From NCBI GenBank assembly GCA_037447655.1, contig JBBHKE010001670.1:100972-164971 (forward strand): a DNA stretch of 64,000 nucleotides, read 5' to 3'. Each line of letters opens with the position of its first letter. Positions within the stretch are counted from its first letter, which is position 1. The stretch comes from Zygnema cylindricum (lineage: Eukaryota > Streptophyta > Zygnematophyceae > Zygnematales > Zygnemataceae). The position numbers were made by a program, and so were the translations under genes. Below are positions 1-12,540 of this stretch, in pieces. The notes beneath the pieces are model-generated. The model searched no databases. It saw only the letters and a list, made by a program, of their open reading frames with translations, and was not told where the DNA came from.

Positions 1-854
1 GCCGGTAGCCTTAGCCGTTAAGTCTAGCAGTAGTGTTACGTAGCATATAGTTTGATATTTATTTAAATGGTTATGCGTGCGATAAACCATTTAACTGAAA
101 TGAATTACGGGATACATAGATCCAGTAAAATATAATGTACGACTTACAGTACGGACACAAATCAGTACCGCGCATTTGTTTCGTAAATGAAACAAATACC
201 GCGCATGTATTTATTACGGCTACGATTAAAGCCGACTTTAATCGGACGGCCGAGATTAGCGCCGAGATCGCGGAGGAAGATTTCGGCGGTTTGTGGCCAT
301 CGCCACATCGGATGACACGTGGCGAAATTCCGTTGGATTGTGGAATCTCCGGAGATTATGGCACCGAATCCGGATTTGACATGTGTCGACATTTTGGCCA
401 TGTCGTACAATGTCCGTACATAAAGTACACCGGCAGCTGTACTTTTGCGTACGGAACTCAATTCTGATTGGTTCCGTACATCAGTAGATAGAGTTTGTGA
501 GAGAGATAGGACTTAGAAAAATTAGAAGATAGGACCCTCTCTCCCAGAGAGCTTCTGTACAAAAGGTCAACTTTGACCCTCCATAACTTACTGCTCAGGG
601 GAGCAAATTCAGAGATTCTTTTTGCTATCGACTCAGGGGAGTCTTGCCTTCACAGGGGTGAAGTTGGTCAGAGTTTTTGTCTGCCAGGGTGGCAGTTATT
701 TTTGCTTAAACACAAAGGGGTCAGGATTATCCTAGAGGCTTCTTGGAAGCTGTCCACTCTGAGGACTTATGGAGGTCTCAGAGTTACACCGTGCCCGCCC
801 GTGACCGAAAAAGTACAAAATTAACGAATGTACAACGTATGAATAAGCCAAAAA
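1..854. other. No recognisable gene
   Basis: The stretch holds two short open frames (135-467 and 573-824). Neither resembles a family I know. Frames of similar length are open on the opposite strand, so coding is not supported. I see no clear repeat here. Confidence 0.4.
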
Positions 855-1275
855 TTATGATTTGTCGCGTTCCTTTAGATTTGCGAAATAAATAATGTTA
901 ACTAACGTGTCAAATTTGCGACGCTTTGTAGCGTTCCCTTTGATTTGCGAAATGAATACATCGTCGATCGTATTTAGCGTGTATGTTTTTTTTGTCTCTT
1001 AAAACATCTTTTCTCCGTACATACATGTCGGATTGTGGATGTGACGGTTGCGATTGAAAGGTTGTATTCTCAGCTTACGAATGGCGGTCTTTAATTGAAA
1101 ATTGGACAAATGTGTACGGAGATAAGATGTTTTCAGTGGTGAAAAAAACATACACGCTAAATACAATCGACTGTGTAGTGTACTACAGTACCGTGTCACA
1201 TTTGCGACGCTTTGTCGCGTTCCCTAAGATTTGCGAAATGAATAGTGTTACTACCGTGTCAGATTTGCGACGCTG
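855..1275. repeat. 62-bp minisatellite split by a MITE
   Basis: A unit of about 62 bp, containing ttgcgacgctttg followed by gcgttccctttgatttgcga, recurs around 858-958 and again around 1190-1275. A type-D MITE (959-1175) sits between the two halves, so the array is older than the insertion. Confidence 0.6.
959..1175. mobile_element. Type-D MITE, fold-back, about 217 bp
   Basis: The ends are inverted (tcgatcgtatttagcgtgta at the left, its degenerate complement at the right). Inner arms are also complementary: cttaaaacatcttttctccg pairs with the segment near 1115-1140. A TA dinucleotide flanks each end. No coding capacity. Same family as the copies at 30952, 35117, 44690 and 50167. Confidence 0.65.
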
Positions 1276-2197
1276 ATCATGATGTCACGTACTTCCACGA
1301 TACCAAAGAGTACAAAGTACAATAATGTTGGATTGTATGGACAGTACAAATTTTTCATTTTTTTTGTTTTTTGGTTGACCGACCGTAACCGACCGTTTTG
1401 TTTTTCTGGTGAATCAACCGACCGCAACCGCCCGGCCCTCAAAATTTTGGCAACCGAATCCGTTCCGGATCCGGCGCGGGCGGTCGGTTAACGGTCAGTC
1501 ACGGTTTCGGTTGACCGTTTGCGACCTCTGCTGCATTGTAACTCGAGCCAAGCGGGCATCCTAAGAATATCCTTTAGTGGATTCGGTTATGTCAAACGGT
1601 CTTCGAAGTACTGTAGTTTTAGGACTTGCACAACCTGGTTCATAGGGCCGTACGATATCTGCATCGTATGAAGATTTCACACGTGGCCGTCTAAGCGGCA
1701 AAAACGCTAGAAAAAGTAAATTTCATGTAACGAACTGTAGGAAAGGTCACATGCTGTCGAACAGAAGCATCAAATATTACCATGTATCCGTAACTTCCAA
1801 CCGCACGAACGCAGAATCTGTTCAACAAAAAAATCCAGTTAGATATAAAATAGAATGTTAATTATTTTATTTTGTCGGTTAGCGTGGTTGAAGTGCAGAC
1901 GGCCAGTCGATAGAAATTTGACGTCAGAGCCATCTGACATGATGTAACGATGAGACTGACAAACTGTACTGATAGGTACGGCAGTGTCGACTAAACATTT
2001 GTCGTATCTGCTGGGGAAATTATTCGGCTGAGCATCAGCTTCGGACTAAAAAAAAAGTGGCGAAGACGCGAGTGAAGGGGGTAAAGGCGACAATTTTTGG
2101 ACGGATGCTGTACGGCTTTTTTCATAAAATGATAACAACTTTTATATCTACACTAATAGTGATTCTAAGGCGTATAGTTACTACTTACTACTTACTA
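1276..2197. other. No recognisable gene
   Basis: Between 1380 and 1530 there are irregular repeats of the motif gaccgaccg in both orientations. The rest shows no family I can name and no long open frame. Confidence 0.4.
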
Positions 2198-2413
2198 CAC
2201 CGCCAATCGCTATTAGCGTAGTGTACGCTAATTCCGTCACGCTTTTTTTTTTTTTTATTCTCAAATGGAACTATCCATACTATTTAAAAAAACCCTAATT
2301 TCTAATTAGAGTAGACGATTTCTTTAAAAAAAATCAAATTATTAAATAGCGTACACCACTGTAATTATTCGTATACGCTAAAGAAACTTCTACGCTAACA
2401 GCGATTGGCGGTG
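2198..2413. mobile_element. Type-E MITE, 216 bp
   Basis: It starts caccgccaatcgctattagc and ends with the inverted form ...gcgattggcggtg, with TA on both sides. The interior is AT-rich and non-coding. A reversed relative lies at 49931-50141. Confidence 0.7.
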
Positions 2414-2418
2414 TAGTG

Positions 2419-3206
2419 TTGTGTATCGGTAACAAATTTATCGCGATAACACAAATACCGATAGTTATCAGTTATCGAACGGTCAGAGGTCCCTATATAT
2501 CGGTCTGAGACCAACAAATTCCATATCGGCAATAACTTAAAAAAATATAGTATGCATACAATAGTACTTTATAATATACTGTATTATATTATTGACTCTA
2601 TATAGCGTGGTATGCCACATGTAAAAATTTGTTACGTACGCTGTTTAACTGAAATTTATTACATATAACACAGCACATAAACGTTGACAAATTTCAAATT
2701 ATAGTTTATAGTTCTAAAATTATAGTACCGAATCGCAAAAAACAAATTACATTGTAAATTTGTAAAATCAAACTTTTTGGAAAACCAGACAAACTGACGA
2801 ACAAAGCAGACAAACAAATATACCAGACTGTCGCCATTAACTGCCATTTATACAAAAATAACAGTCAAAAGGACATTCTGGAAGGGGAACCCAAGTAAAA
2901 GCCCCTTAAATTAGAAATAATGATGGAAATATCGCGATTTTTTAACGAATCGGGGGGAAGGTGGTCCGCGGCGCGTCCAGGGAATAACACGTACAGTTGG
3001 GTGTACTGGTCGTACATTAATTTGTACGGTCCGTACAGATATCGCCGATAGTTATCGATATCGGTATTATCGTCGATAATAACCGATAGATATCGGGTAT
3101 TTATCGGCGATAACATCGATAACGATATATCGTAGCAACATATCGATTATCGGCTACCCTAAAAAAGGCCCATATCGGTTATCGACAAATCCTTACCGAT
3201 ACACAA
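2419..3206. mobile_element. Type-J element, about 790 bp, ATCGATA-rich
   Basis: The ends are inverted: ttgtgtatcggtaa at the left and ttaccgatacacaa at the right. The right third is packed with variants of cgataa and tatcg that can pair with each other. No transposase-like frame. I could not define a target duplication. Weaker relatives appear near 23752-24090 and 44364-44684. Confidence 0.5.
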
Positions 3207-3218
3207 TACTAATAGTTA

Positions 3219-3803
3219 CACCTTGAATCGTTATTAGCGTTATGAACGCTATATCAGCGCCCTCGATTTTTTAGGGTTATACCTTAAATAGAATTAATAA
3301 CACTAAATATTTGTTTACGTTAATTAAGGTTTTGGTGAATTAACGTTAATAATCATAATTTATGATTTTATTGAATAGTGTGGTGTACGGACGTATCACT
3401 CCGTACAAAATGGTACTTTGTTAAGTTAAAAAATAAGAAACATGGATTAAAATAATCGCGATCGCACGTAAAACTGCGCTCAAAATAAGAGGCAGAATGA
3501 GATCCTACCTATTTTAGTGTAAAGATGTTGATCGCGTAATACTTATACGAGAAAAAACCCAAATCATAGTTATCAATAAATATGAGTAAAATGACACGAC
3601 GGTGTAATATTTCTCAGATTGTGTACTTTAACCTATTTTACTACGAAGATCCTGATGGCAGATCCTTTGTACCCAAATCAACGTCATATATCAATTAGAG
3701 TAATTTGTTCTTTTCGAAATCTTGAAAAATCCAAATTAGCGTTAATAACACCAATTAATTTTTAACACTAATAATTTCTTAACGCTATTAAAGATTCAAG
3801 GTG
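3219..3803. mobile_element. MITE with the shared terminal motif, 585 bp
   Basis: It starts caccttgaatcgttattagc and ends ...gattcaaggtg, flanked by TA. The middle carries the module atagtgtggtgtacgg followed by a gtac-rich patch, which also occurs in the A and H elements. Its right flank TA is also the left flank of the next element (3806). Confidence 0.6.
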
Positions 3804-3805
3804 TA

Positions 3806-4500
3806 CACCGCGAATCGCTATTAGCGTTTTGAATGCTGATTCGGTTCGCCTAAATTTTGACCCAAATCCTTAAATAGCATTAAATATTCTTTTGTTTTCT
3901 TTACGCCTTTTAGGGTTTTGTTCGAATTAGCGTTATAAACCATAGTTAAAAATTAGGTGACCGTACGCCCATAGAATATGCCTGTTGTATGCAAAACATA
4001 CAATATGGCCTTAAGACCCATATTGTATTCGCCCCAAAATGAAATAAAATAGTAACAGGGTTGAGTTGCACATGGATCGATAGAGAATTAAACGTCATGT
4101 CTAAATTTGAAAAAAAAATCGAACAAAAAAATCTTTTTCTGTGAGTTTTGAGCGACTTTTTATTTAAACTGTCAGATTTGGACGATATGACGGTCGTTGA
4201 TGAAAGTAATGATCTAAGAAGATCACATGCAAAGCCCATATCACAACTTACGATAGGACTATCGTCAGATTCGGACGATCGGACGGTCGCTGATGAAAGT
4301 AGCGATCTAAGAAGATCACATGGAAAGCCCGGAACACAACTTACGCTAAAGGCGGCCTACAAAAGGCCTACCAAAAAACGCCTACTTTTGAACTATGTTA
4401 TAAACGAAAGTACAGTGCGATTTAACTAGTGTGGTGTACAGTCAGTGTCAAACCGTACAAAAATGTACCATTCTAAGTGAAAAAGTATAATTAATGATTT
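3806..4500. mobile_element. MITE fragment hosting a hAT-like insertion
   Basis: It starts caccgcgaatcgctattagc one TA after the previous element. It contains the hAT-like element at 3951-4397. The internal module ctagtgtggtgtacag resumes near 4428. I could not find its right terminus, so the end given is approximate. Confidence 0.4.
3951..4397 (-). mobile_element. Type-B hAT-like element, copy 1
   Basis: The termini are catagtt...aactatg. The 8-bp direct repeat ttataaac lies immediately outside both ends (3943-3950 and 4398-4405), the duplication length typical of hAT transposons. An internal unit of about 85 bp containing gatctaagaagatcacatg occurs twice. There is no transposase, so it is non-autonomous. 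Confidence 0.8.
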
Positions 4501-6299
4501 AGAGTAATCACTCATGCATGACAATGTGCAATCTAAAAAGGAGATCAAACCAAGTCGTCAAAAATCACGTTCGCGTATATTCTTCCAACAATCTTGTGGT
4601 CAACCGTATGAACATAAAACATATTCGCATGTGGAAAGTAAATTTTTCTCAGTAAATGAACAGAACTTAATCAAATGTCGCCCCGGAGTATAACTGTGAA
4701 CTATGACATTTATGGTTTGAACTTCAACTAAGGTCCTTGTAAGCAATTAGAGTGAATATTAATGGTATTCAATGGTTTCAGTCAATTTAGCGTAAACTTT
4801 TATTATATTACGATGCCAATGGTCCCATTTAGCATAAATGTATAATGTAATATGGTGCCAACCATAAAATAAACTAAATGTATACATTAATTTGGGGTTG
4901 ATGGCCAAAAAGACCACAAATTACAGTTATTGATTGATTTCAAAAGGATAAAATTACAACATTTAGCATTGGAAATATTTGGGGCAAGAAAACGCCAAAT
5001 GCGGACAGTCCCAAAAAAAAATGATCCATTTTGGACGAAGCACAACCAACCATTTGTTTTTTGTCACAGAGGGATTTGTCGTCTCCGCCGTTATTCTAGA
5101 AAATATTTAATCGTTTTAACAAGAAGCACGTAAAAGCTCCACCGCCAGCTTCATTTCACCTCCATGGATTCCAATTCACGAACACTATCGACTTACCGTC
5201 GTTTTTCAACCTGTTTAAACGATGTCCACCCTGTTTCCTCCACTTCTCTCGAACCCTATGGTGAAAATCACTCCCTCTCATGGTTGGCGTGTCCCTCTCC
5301 CTCGCCACTCGGTGGTTCAGGTCCTTAAGTTTTGCTCCACTCCATCTCCTCTTCAATCGGAGGTGGGATATTTTCAGTTGGAGCTTTGTTTTTCGCCGCA
5401 AAAATGGTATTAATGGGCCACATATTTATGGTAAATTAGCAAGCCTTTTGGGCAAGAAATGATATATAAGGAAAGAAATAAGGATGCAAAAACGAAGGTA
5501 AATGCTGAAAGTGGAAAAACAGTGTCATTGTTGGAATGAACTTAAAATATGTATAACAAGGGAAGAGAAGATATTGGGACAAAAAGAGGGAAACCTTTCC
5601 CCGAAGTTTCGCTGTTTAAAAATTGAATTTGAATATCTTGTTTGATAGTTAATTATTCAAATAAAAAAAACGGGACAGTGAAGCGGGAAAGGTTAAAATT
5701 TTGCGTTAGTTTTGGGTGAGGGAGTTACACCTGGTAGGCGATGGACGTTTTTAATTAAAAAGCCACGGTAAATGCAACAACTAATTGAATTCACGGAACG
5801 TTTTTAGAATGGCAGCGGGTAAGACAAGCGATTTCAGTTATGTCGTTTCAGAGCCATATTGTTTGGGGGGATATGAAATTGGCCACGTATAATTTTAGAC
5901 GACCAATGACATTACGCGTTAGATGGGTAGGCTGTTAAATTTGTACCTTTTGGACCAATTTAGAATAAACATTTACTCTAATACATGATAACATTCACGC
6001 TAATATGGGTCACAAGCCGGAAAGATAAATAGGAATGCAACCTTTTCAGATGTAAGACACATATTACCGATAACTTACTTTAATAAAACCTCTCAAAGGG
6101 ACATTATTTAAGTTAATAACCGTTATTAATGTAAATTATTGCAGAACAAAGAACAAGCGACCAAATTGTTCGACAACCAACGTTGCGTAGTCGTTCCAAC
6201 TGTGCAGGTTACAGATCCTACAATTGAACAAAGAGTGCACGCTTTACGGTGTGGCGCTGACGCTTAACTGCGGTAATATAGTCTGACATGTACAGATGG
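4501..6299. other. No recognisable gene
   Basis: Short frames at 4930-5133 and on both strands of 5156-5462 match nothing I know. The plus strand at 5220-5400 is pyrimidine-rich, like 5' leaders elsewhere in the window, but no gene follows it. Confidence 0.35.
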
Positions 6300-6420
6300 A
6301 TAAATTACGTGATGGGGTACGATTTCAAATAAATTGTACGGATACCTATGTTAGTGTAAGCATGTTTGCGAAGGGTATTTATTTCTTTTAAAAACCCAAA
6401 TTAGCATTAGTAAAAAAATA

Positions 6421-6569
<149 letters not shown>

Positions 6570-6659
6570 TTAATTTTTTCCGAATTCCCAATTAGAGTTA
6601 ATAATGATAATTACTTTTATATGCTAAAAAAATTTATACGCTAATAGCCATTCGCGGTG

Positions 6660-7457
6660 TAGTGTAAAGAAATTATTAGTGAATGGAAATTTATTAATGT
6701 AAAGAAATTATAAGTGTGAAGAAACAAATGTTGGGTACACTGTGGAATCCCGATCTCGCGCTTTATTGGAGCGTCAAGATTGAATCGGGTTTATTGTAGA
6801 AGCCATGGTTTCGGTTTGCATCTAGTACAATTTTTTGTGTACGACAATTTAGTTGGTTCAATATTAATTTGGTACTTTTGTGTTGTCCGATTGGTGTCGC
6901 TTGATTGGCGCGCGTATTGCGCGGCCGTATTACTTGGAAATGTACTTGTAAGCTAAATAGAGTACTGAAGACAACATAGCGGGGGAAGGAGGACTTTGGT
7001 TGATTATTGTGAGAAAGGAAAATATTAGACTTTTTCTGAGTGGCTCTCTCTTCTTGTGGTGCTATTGTTACATTGCTTCCGCTTGTGTGAACGTGCTTCT
7101 TTGTGTTTTTTCCTGTTATTTATTCGATCCATCAGCAAATAGTATTACTAAATCTATTTTTGGTGCAAAATCATACGCTAACAAAATTATGTTTTGAAAA
7201 AATTAACCCTAATTTAGTAATTTACACATATAACACTAATTTGAATACACATTAAATAGTGTCGCTAATATAGCATGTGTGCACATCACGTTTGACCTAC
7301 AAGAAGTTAAGAACAGGTTCGCGCGATTTGCCTCCTCCTTTATTGGTAGGAATCAAATCTTTGTGCCCTATTCCGTACCAACGCCACTCACTTCACGTCT
7401 CGACGCCGTTATCTAACATTTTTTATGTACGAAATAACGAGCAGTTTTAGTACACTG
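6660..7457. other. No recognisable gene
   Basis: A 65-codon frame at 7000-7197 resembles no known family. No repeat structure is clear. Confidence 0.35.
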
Positions 7458-7656
7458 CACCTTGAATCGTTATTAGCGTATAGAAATTATTAGTGTAAAG
7501 AATAAAATAGCGTCATTCATTCTAATTTAGTGCTAGGAGACGTGGCAGATTATGGTATACATCCTTAAATAATGTAGTTTATTATTTTTAAGGTATCAAT
7601 GTCAAAATTTTGGGGTGCCGATATAGCGTACATAAGGCTAATAACGATTCACGGTG
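7458..7656. mobile_element. Type-C MITE, about 199 bp
   Basis: It starts caccttgaatcgttattagc and ends ...ataacgattcacggtg, with TA following the right end. The interior contains gagacgtggcagattatgg and caaaattttgggg. Other copies of the family lie at 25322, 31159, 48033 and 49424. Confidence 0.7.
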
Positions 7657-7707
7657 TAACGTAAAGGGTCAACATTTTGCGGGGCCGAATTAGTGTTATC
7701 AACAGTA

Positions 7708-8219
7708 GACCGCGAATCGTATTAGAGTTATGTACGCTAATTCCGTCACCCCAAATTTTGACTCTATCACCATAAAAAGAGTACATTATTCTAAATTATT
7801 CTTTACATTTTTTAAGGTACTTTTTGAATGAGCGTTAATAACTCTAGTACTGTGCCGTTTTAAATAGTGTGTGGCGTGCAGTCGATGTCTGACCGTGCAA
7901 AATTGTACTTTATTAAGTAAGAAAGTACAAATAATGATTTAATACAGGCCGTTGTCATGTAAATGCGTTTTAACAAACTACGTATTGCAAACGTCATAGT
8001 AACGTGAAACTGTACGTTTTGTCAGATTCTGTAGGTATACCTAAGTTACAGTAGATATATTCAGCGCCCAAATTTACGCCCAAATTAGAGTTATTGATAA
8101 ATTAGAGTATTTTTTTTTTTGAAAAGGATTGATTACCCAAAATAGAGTTAATAACTCTAATTATTTTTTTTCGTTTTTTTACTCTAATTATTTCTTTACT
8201 CTAATTACGATTCGTCGTG
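7708..8219. mobile_element. Type-H MITE, copy 1, about 512 bp
   Basis: The left end is accgcgaatcgtattagagt and the right end ...ctctaattacgattcgtcgt, inverted and somewhat decayed. The interior carries the shared module atagtgtgtggcgtgcag followed by a gtac-rich patch. Relatives are at 34153 and 59057. Confidence 0.6.
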
Positions 8220-8225
8220 CAGTAG

Positions 8226-8393
8226 AGATTCACGGTGTACTGTACTATAATTGTTGTACCGTCAGTCTTGTGTACGAACATAGATTCACGGTGTACTGTT
8301 CTATGATTGTTGCATCTTCAGTCTTGTGTACGAACTTAGATTCACGGTGTACTGTACTAAGATTGTTGTACCTTCAGTCTCGTGTACGAACAA
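8226..8393. repeat. Three 56-bp tandem units carrying the MITE end motif
   Basis: Three head-to-tail units start at 8226, 8282 and 8338. Each opens with agattcacggtgtactgt and closes with cttgtgtacgaac or cctcgtgtac-like variants. The first 13 bases match the right terminus common to the MITE families. The array lies about 360 bp upstream of the esterase start. Confidence 0.8.
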
Positions 8394-8673
8394 TCATAAT
8401 AATACAGGTACGGATGACAGTCACCCAGATCTGGCACGCAGTCATGAGTGTCGTAGTGAAGAGCCCATCACTGTACTTTTTTCATTTTATTTTGTACGAA
8501 ACCAGCTCCGGCACCTCCGGAGGTACAGTACGCTTCAAATTTGGCGGTCCAATGAAACTGCGCCGCTCTTTTTGTTATTTTCCGATCGTGTAGAACAATT
8601 CCCCGCCACGTGTGCGCGTTCACAAGGCGGGACGCCAACCCTCGCTAACTAATCTTCTCCTTCGATTACTATT

Positions 8674-8679
8674 TATAAA
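8674..8679 (+). promoter_or_regulatory. Possible TATA box of the esterase gene
   Basis: The sequence is tataaa in the context actatttataaacc, 73 bases upstream of the ATG at 8752. Position and match fit a core promoter. Nothing else supports it. Confidence 0.4.
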
Positions 8680-9138
8680 CCAAATCAATGCTAATCACAT
8701 GCGCTAATTCTCCCTCTCACTCTCACCCTTTTTCCCGAGATCCCTTTCAAAATGTCTCCTCTTTTCCTCCTCCTCACTTCTCTCTCCCTCTCCCTCTCCC
8801 TCTTCCTCTCCTTTCTCCTTTCCACCTCTGCCAGAGTGACCCTTTACGACGTATCTCTCCCTACCACCTCTCTTTCTCCTCACGCTCGGATCCTCCCTCT
8901 CGGGATCATCAACGGCTCCGCCTGCCCCAAATATCCAAAAGTTTCCCAATTTCTCGGAATCCCATTCGCCAAACCTCCTGTGGGCCCTCTCCGCTACCGT
9001 CCAGCGGAGCTGTACGACACTCCGTACAGTCTTCCAGCTCTCCAGGCGACCACTGCCCCGCCGCCATGTGGCAGCATCTGCACGCTCTCGACTACCACGA
9101 AAATGAGCGCTAGGGCAATGGAGGACATCAGTAGTGAG

Positions 9139-9657
9139 GTGAGGGGAGAGGGAGGAGGGAGGAGGGAGGAGGGAGGAGGGAGGAGGGAGGAGGGAGAAGA
9201 AAGGGAAAGAGGGGAGGGGAACGGAAAGTGGGAGGAGAGGAGGATAGGGGAGTAGAAAGAGAGAGAAGGAGAGGATTGGTAAAAGAAATGAGGTGGACGT
9301 CCGAATTGAGATCGGGGCGGGGGGGAGAGTGTGAGAGGGGCTTGGGAAGCAGGGAAGGAAAGGGAAGATGAGATGGAAGAGAGTGGGATGGGGAAGAGGT
9401 AGAGGAGTGGGAGAGTAGGAGGATAGAAAATGAGAAAAGAAACAACGGAAGAGTAGGGGAGTGGAGAAGGATATGGGAAGTGGCCAGGAGTGAGAAGGAG
9501 GAAATAGAGGAAAGATGTAGAGGCGAAAGAATCTCTTTTTCTCCCTTTCATCTCCTCCTTTAACACACACCCAAATCCACACTGATTCTGTGTATCCTTT
9601 TCTCCTTTTGATTTTCTGTCTGTATCTGCCATTTTGTCTGTTTACAGAACTGTGCAG
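9139..9657 (+). other. Esterase intron 1: purine block then pyrimidine block
   Basis: The intron starts gtgagg, runs through repeated ggaggga units to about 9520, then turns to ctctttttctccctttcatc before the acceptor gtgcag. The switch from GA-rich to CT-rich is abrupt. Confidence 0.7.
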
Positions 9658-9939
9658 GACTGTCTATACATGAACATCTGGGCTCCTGTACGGCCCAGCT
9701 ATGCCCGGGCCTCCCTCTCTGTGAGAGTTTTCATCCATGGCGGAGCGGTGAACTTATGTTCCGCTTCCGACCGACATTTGAACGGATGCGCCGCAGTGGG
9801 ACAAACGGACATGATACAGGTTAATATTCAGGTGAGAAAACAGAGAGTGAGCAAAGGAGAGGAAGAGAGGGAGGGTGTAGGGGCAGCAGAGAAGGCGTGG
9901 GGATTAGAAGGGTGTGGTATTGGAGGACAGTATAGGAGG

Positions 9940-9952
<13 letters not shown>

Positions 9953-9993
<41 letters not shown>
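9953..9993. repeat. (CT)n microsatellite in esterase intron 2
   Basis: This is a run of about 20 CT units. It follows a purine-rich first part of the same intron (9832-9950) and precedes pyrimidine-rich sequence. Confidence 0.9.
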
Positions 9994-9999
<6 letters not shown>

Positions 10000-12540
10000 A
10001 TTCAAGGTCATTTTTTTTTTCTCCGCATCCTTTCCCTCTGCCTCTCCCACGTTTTCTTTTCTCTCGATCATCTTTGTCTCCTTCTCGTTTTTCTTCTCCC
10101 GTATATCTTCCCATGGTACTCTCGGCAGCGTTTGCTTTGCGTTCAATCACAGGCAATCAATTTTATACAGAACTTATCGCACAGTGTTTGTGTATCTAAG
10201 AAGGTATTGCATTTTTGCAAATATGTTTAGTTCTGCATTGATTTTTTTAGTACAATTCTAATTGCTTTCAGGGAAGCTGTTTTTTGTGATGTTTCAGTTC
10301 CGTAGAGGCCCATTTGAAATTCTTCGCTTATCCGACCGCATTCGACAAATCGAATTCGACCGGAAATTGGAGTATGAATCTCTTTTTATTGATTTCCTTT
10401 ATATTTGCTCTTGTTTCTAATGTTTTTCTTTCTTATTATTTATTTGGAATTGGGAGGAAACTGCAAGAAAAAAAAGATTGGTTAAGAGTCTTGTTAACAT
10501 GTGTATATATACACACATATTTTTACATAATTATTCATTTATATGTATAAATTTATTGATGCTGTTTGACTCTTAATAATGCATGGAATATTGAAACTGT
10601 GTTGATCAGATCATATTTCTTGGGCGGTTTCCACTTTTCAATGGTGAATGTGTTTGTGCTTGCCCAAGCCTATGAGATTCAAAGCTGATTGACTTTTCTT
10701 CTGCTCTGGTTTTTTCTCTTGTTTTTTTTTGTTTTTTTTTTCTCTGTTTATTTCTTTTTTTTTTTTTTGTTTTTTTTTTTTTGGTTGGGAAATGCAACAT
10801 TTTTGGACCAGCAACTTGCCTTGAAATGGGTTCAAGAAAACGTCGCTAATTTTGGAGGGGACCCTAACAATGTGATGCTGAATGGGCACTATGGAGGTGA
10901 GGATTGGATTACCTTGCCCTCCTCCTCTCCACCGAGTTTTTATCTAGTTTGGAACGGGAAAAGAGGCTTAAATCATATCGACCACCTTGCAGTTCCCCTC
11001 GTTTTCTCATGCTTTCCTCCTTTCCTCCTTTCCACCTCCTTTCATCACTCCTCTCCTCATGCTTTCGTCTTCAAATCCTACTATTTTTTTCCTTCCTTTC
11101 CCCCTCTTTTCCTCAGTTGCCTTCCTTTTTCCCTTCTTTTTTTTCTTTTCTCCTTTCCTTCCTTCTTTCCTTCCTTCTTTCCTCCTCCTCTTTCCCCCCC
11201 AATGTCCCCCCCCACCACTTCTCTTTTCTCCCTCCGTTGCCCTTCCCTTCCTCTACGTTCCATGCAATTCTTACATTATGTATTTCTTATTGTTTTTTTT
11301 TGCCAGGTGCCCAATCTGTTGATTTTCACCAAGTCGCGCCTAGAACTGAAGGTATTTTTTCTTTGGCCATCAGCCAAAGCCCAACATGTGTCCGTCTCAT
11401 AACGCTCGATCAAGTAAGTCCAAAAAATAATGTCAAATTTTCTGAACTATAGAACTTAAACATGAAGATTAGGCATTTAATGATTGTAACAAACTGCAAC
11501 ATTGTGTCACATTGTGCAAGAACTTCTGAATGTATGACATTTTTTATCATTTGGGAACTACGTTATTATGGGTGGCACTTTGACACTGTGCTGTTACAAA
11601 ATAAAATGCAAATTCAACATAGTTTTTCATATTGTGTAATATTGTCGGACATAAATTGATAGTAACACTTTTCGAAACTGTGTCGTGCGTTGATCCTTGA
11701 CCTTGTATCAGTTTGAAACATTGTGTTACACCTTGCAAAATAATATGACATTTCGTGAATCGGTGAAAGTTGTGGTACTGCATCAAATTGCCCAAAATAG
11801 CAATGTAGCCTTTTGTGACATCTTTCAAGTTCCTAAATTTCTGTTAAATTCATGATCAATGTGGGATGCTCATTATAGTTGTGACATTTTGTAGCCTTTC
11901 TCCTTACATTATGTGATGCCGTGCAGGCCTACGAAGTAAGCGAGAAGTTCATGAATATCGCTGGATGCTCTCCTCTTGCAACACCGGAAGCCGAAATGGA
12001 CTGCATGCGGCAAACATTGGGGTCCACTCTAATGACTGCGTCTATAAAATTACAAATGTCAATTTCGGTCGAATGCTTATGTGCAAAGGCGCAAACTAGT
12101 TTTTTATTTCCATTATACACTCGACAGAACCACATTCCCTTTGCAACCAGCCGATGCACTCGCACAAGGAAAATTCCACAAAGGTGTGTGAGTGTTTGTG
12201 AGAGAGAGAGAGCGAGAGTGAAAGTTGCAATAGCAACATAGTTTCTTGACTTTCTTTAAAACATTTCCTTATAATTTATTTTTTGTTGTTTGCTGTGATT
12301 TTTATTCCTCTTTAGTGCCATATGTTGTTGGAAGTTCCACAAATAAGGGTTCATATTTCCAAGCGGACTTCCTCGTTTATTTCCGAATTCTTGCGACAGC
12401 GAAACTTCTTCCGATATTGTTAGCAAAATTGTTTCTAGGAGCTAATTATACCGTCGCTCTGTCACTTTACGATTCTGCTGGTAATCCTCCCGAACTATGA
12501 TGACGTCTTTTCTGCTTTTCTAATTTGCTGCCTTTCCACT

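Larger units (their letters stand above)
8752..12480 (+). pseudogene. Type-B carboxylesterase-like gene, catalytic serine lost, 3' end missing
   Basis: Members of the carboxylesterase type-B (cholinesterase-like) family are alpha/beta hydrolases, usually secreted here judging by the leucine-rich N terminus. Exon 1 (8752-9138) has a hydrophobic signal and the FLGIPFAKPPVGPLRYR block. It joins exon 2 (9658-9831) to give SSEDCLYMNIW and the oxyanion-hole block FIHGG. Later exons are near 10297-10370 (ending STGNW), about 10786-10896 (DQQLALKWVQENVANFGGDP), 11307-11413 (AQSVDFHQVAP), 11927-12183 and 12316-12480 (VPYVVGSSTNKGSYF). The nucleophile elbow, normally GESAG, reads GHYGG across the 10896/11307 junction, so the serine is tyrosine. 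Acceptors for the third and fourth exon blocks are unclear. One frame change is needed between 12070 and 12135. The last third of the family, including the catalytic histidine region, is absent: a Copia LTR begins 60 bp after the last donor. Most likely a pseudogene. Confidence 0.75.

Noticed and set aside
135-467. 110-codon frame near the left edge
   Set aside because: An almost coextensive frame is open on the other strand and no family resemblance is seen.
8704-9632. Long minus-strand frames opposite the esterase 5' end
   Set aside because: They are shadows of the exon and of purine-rich intron sequence; the plus-strand exon has clear family motifs and splice sites.
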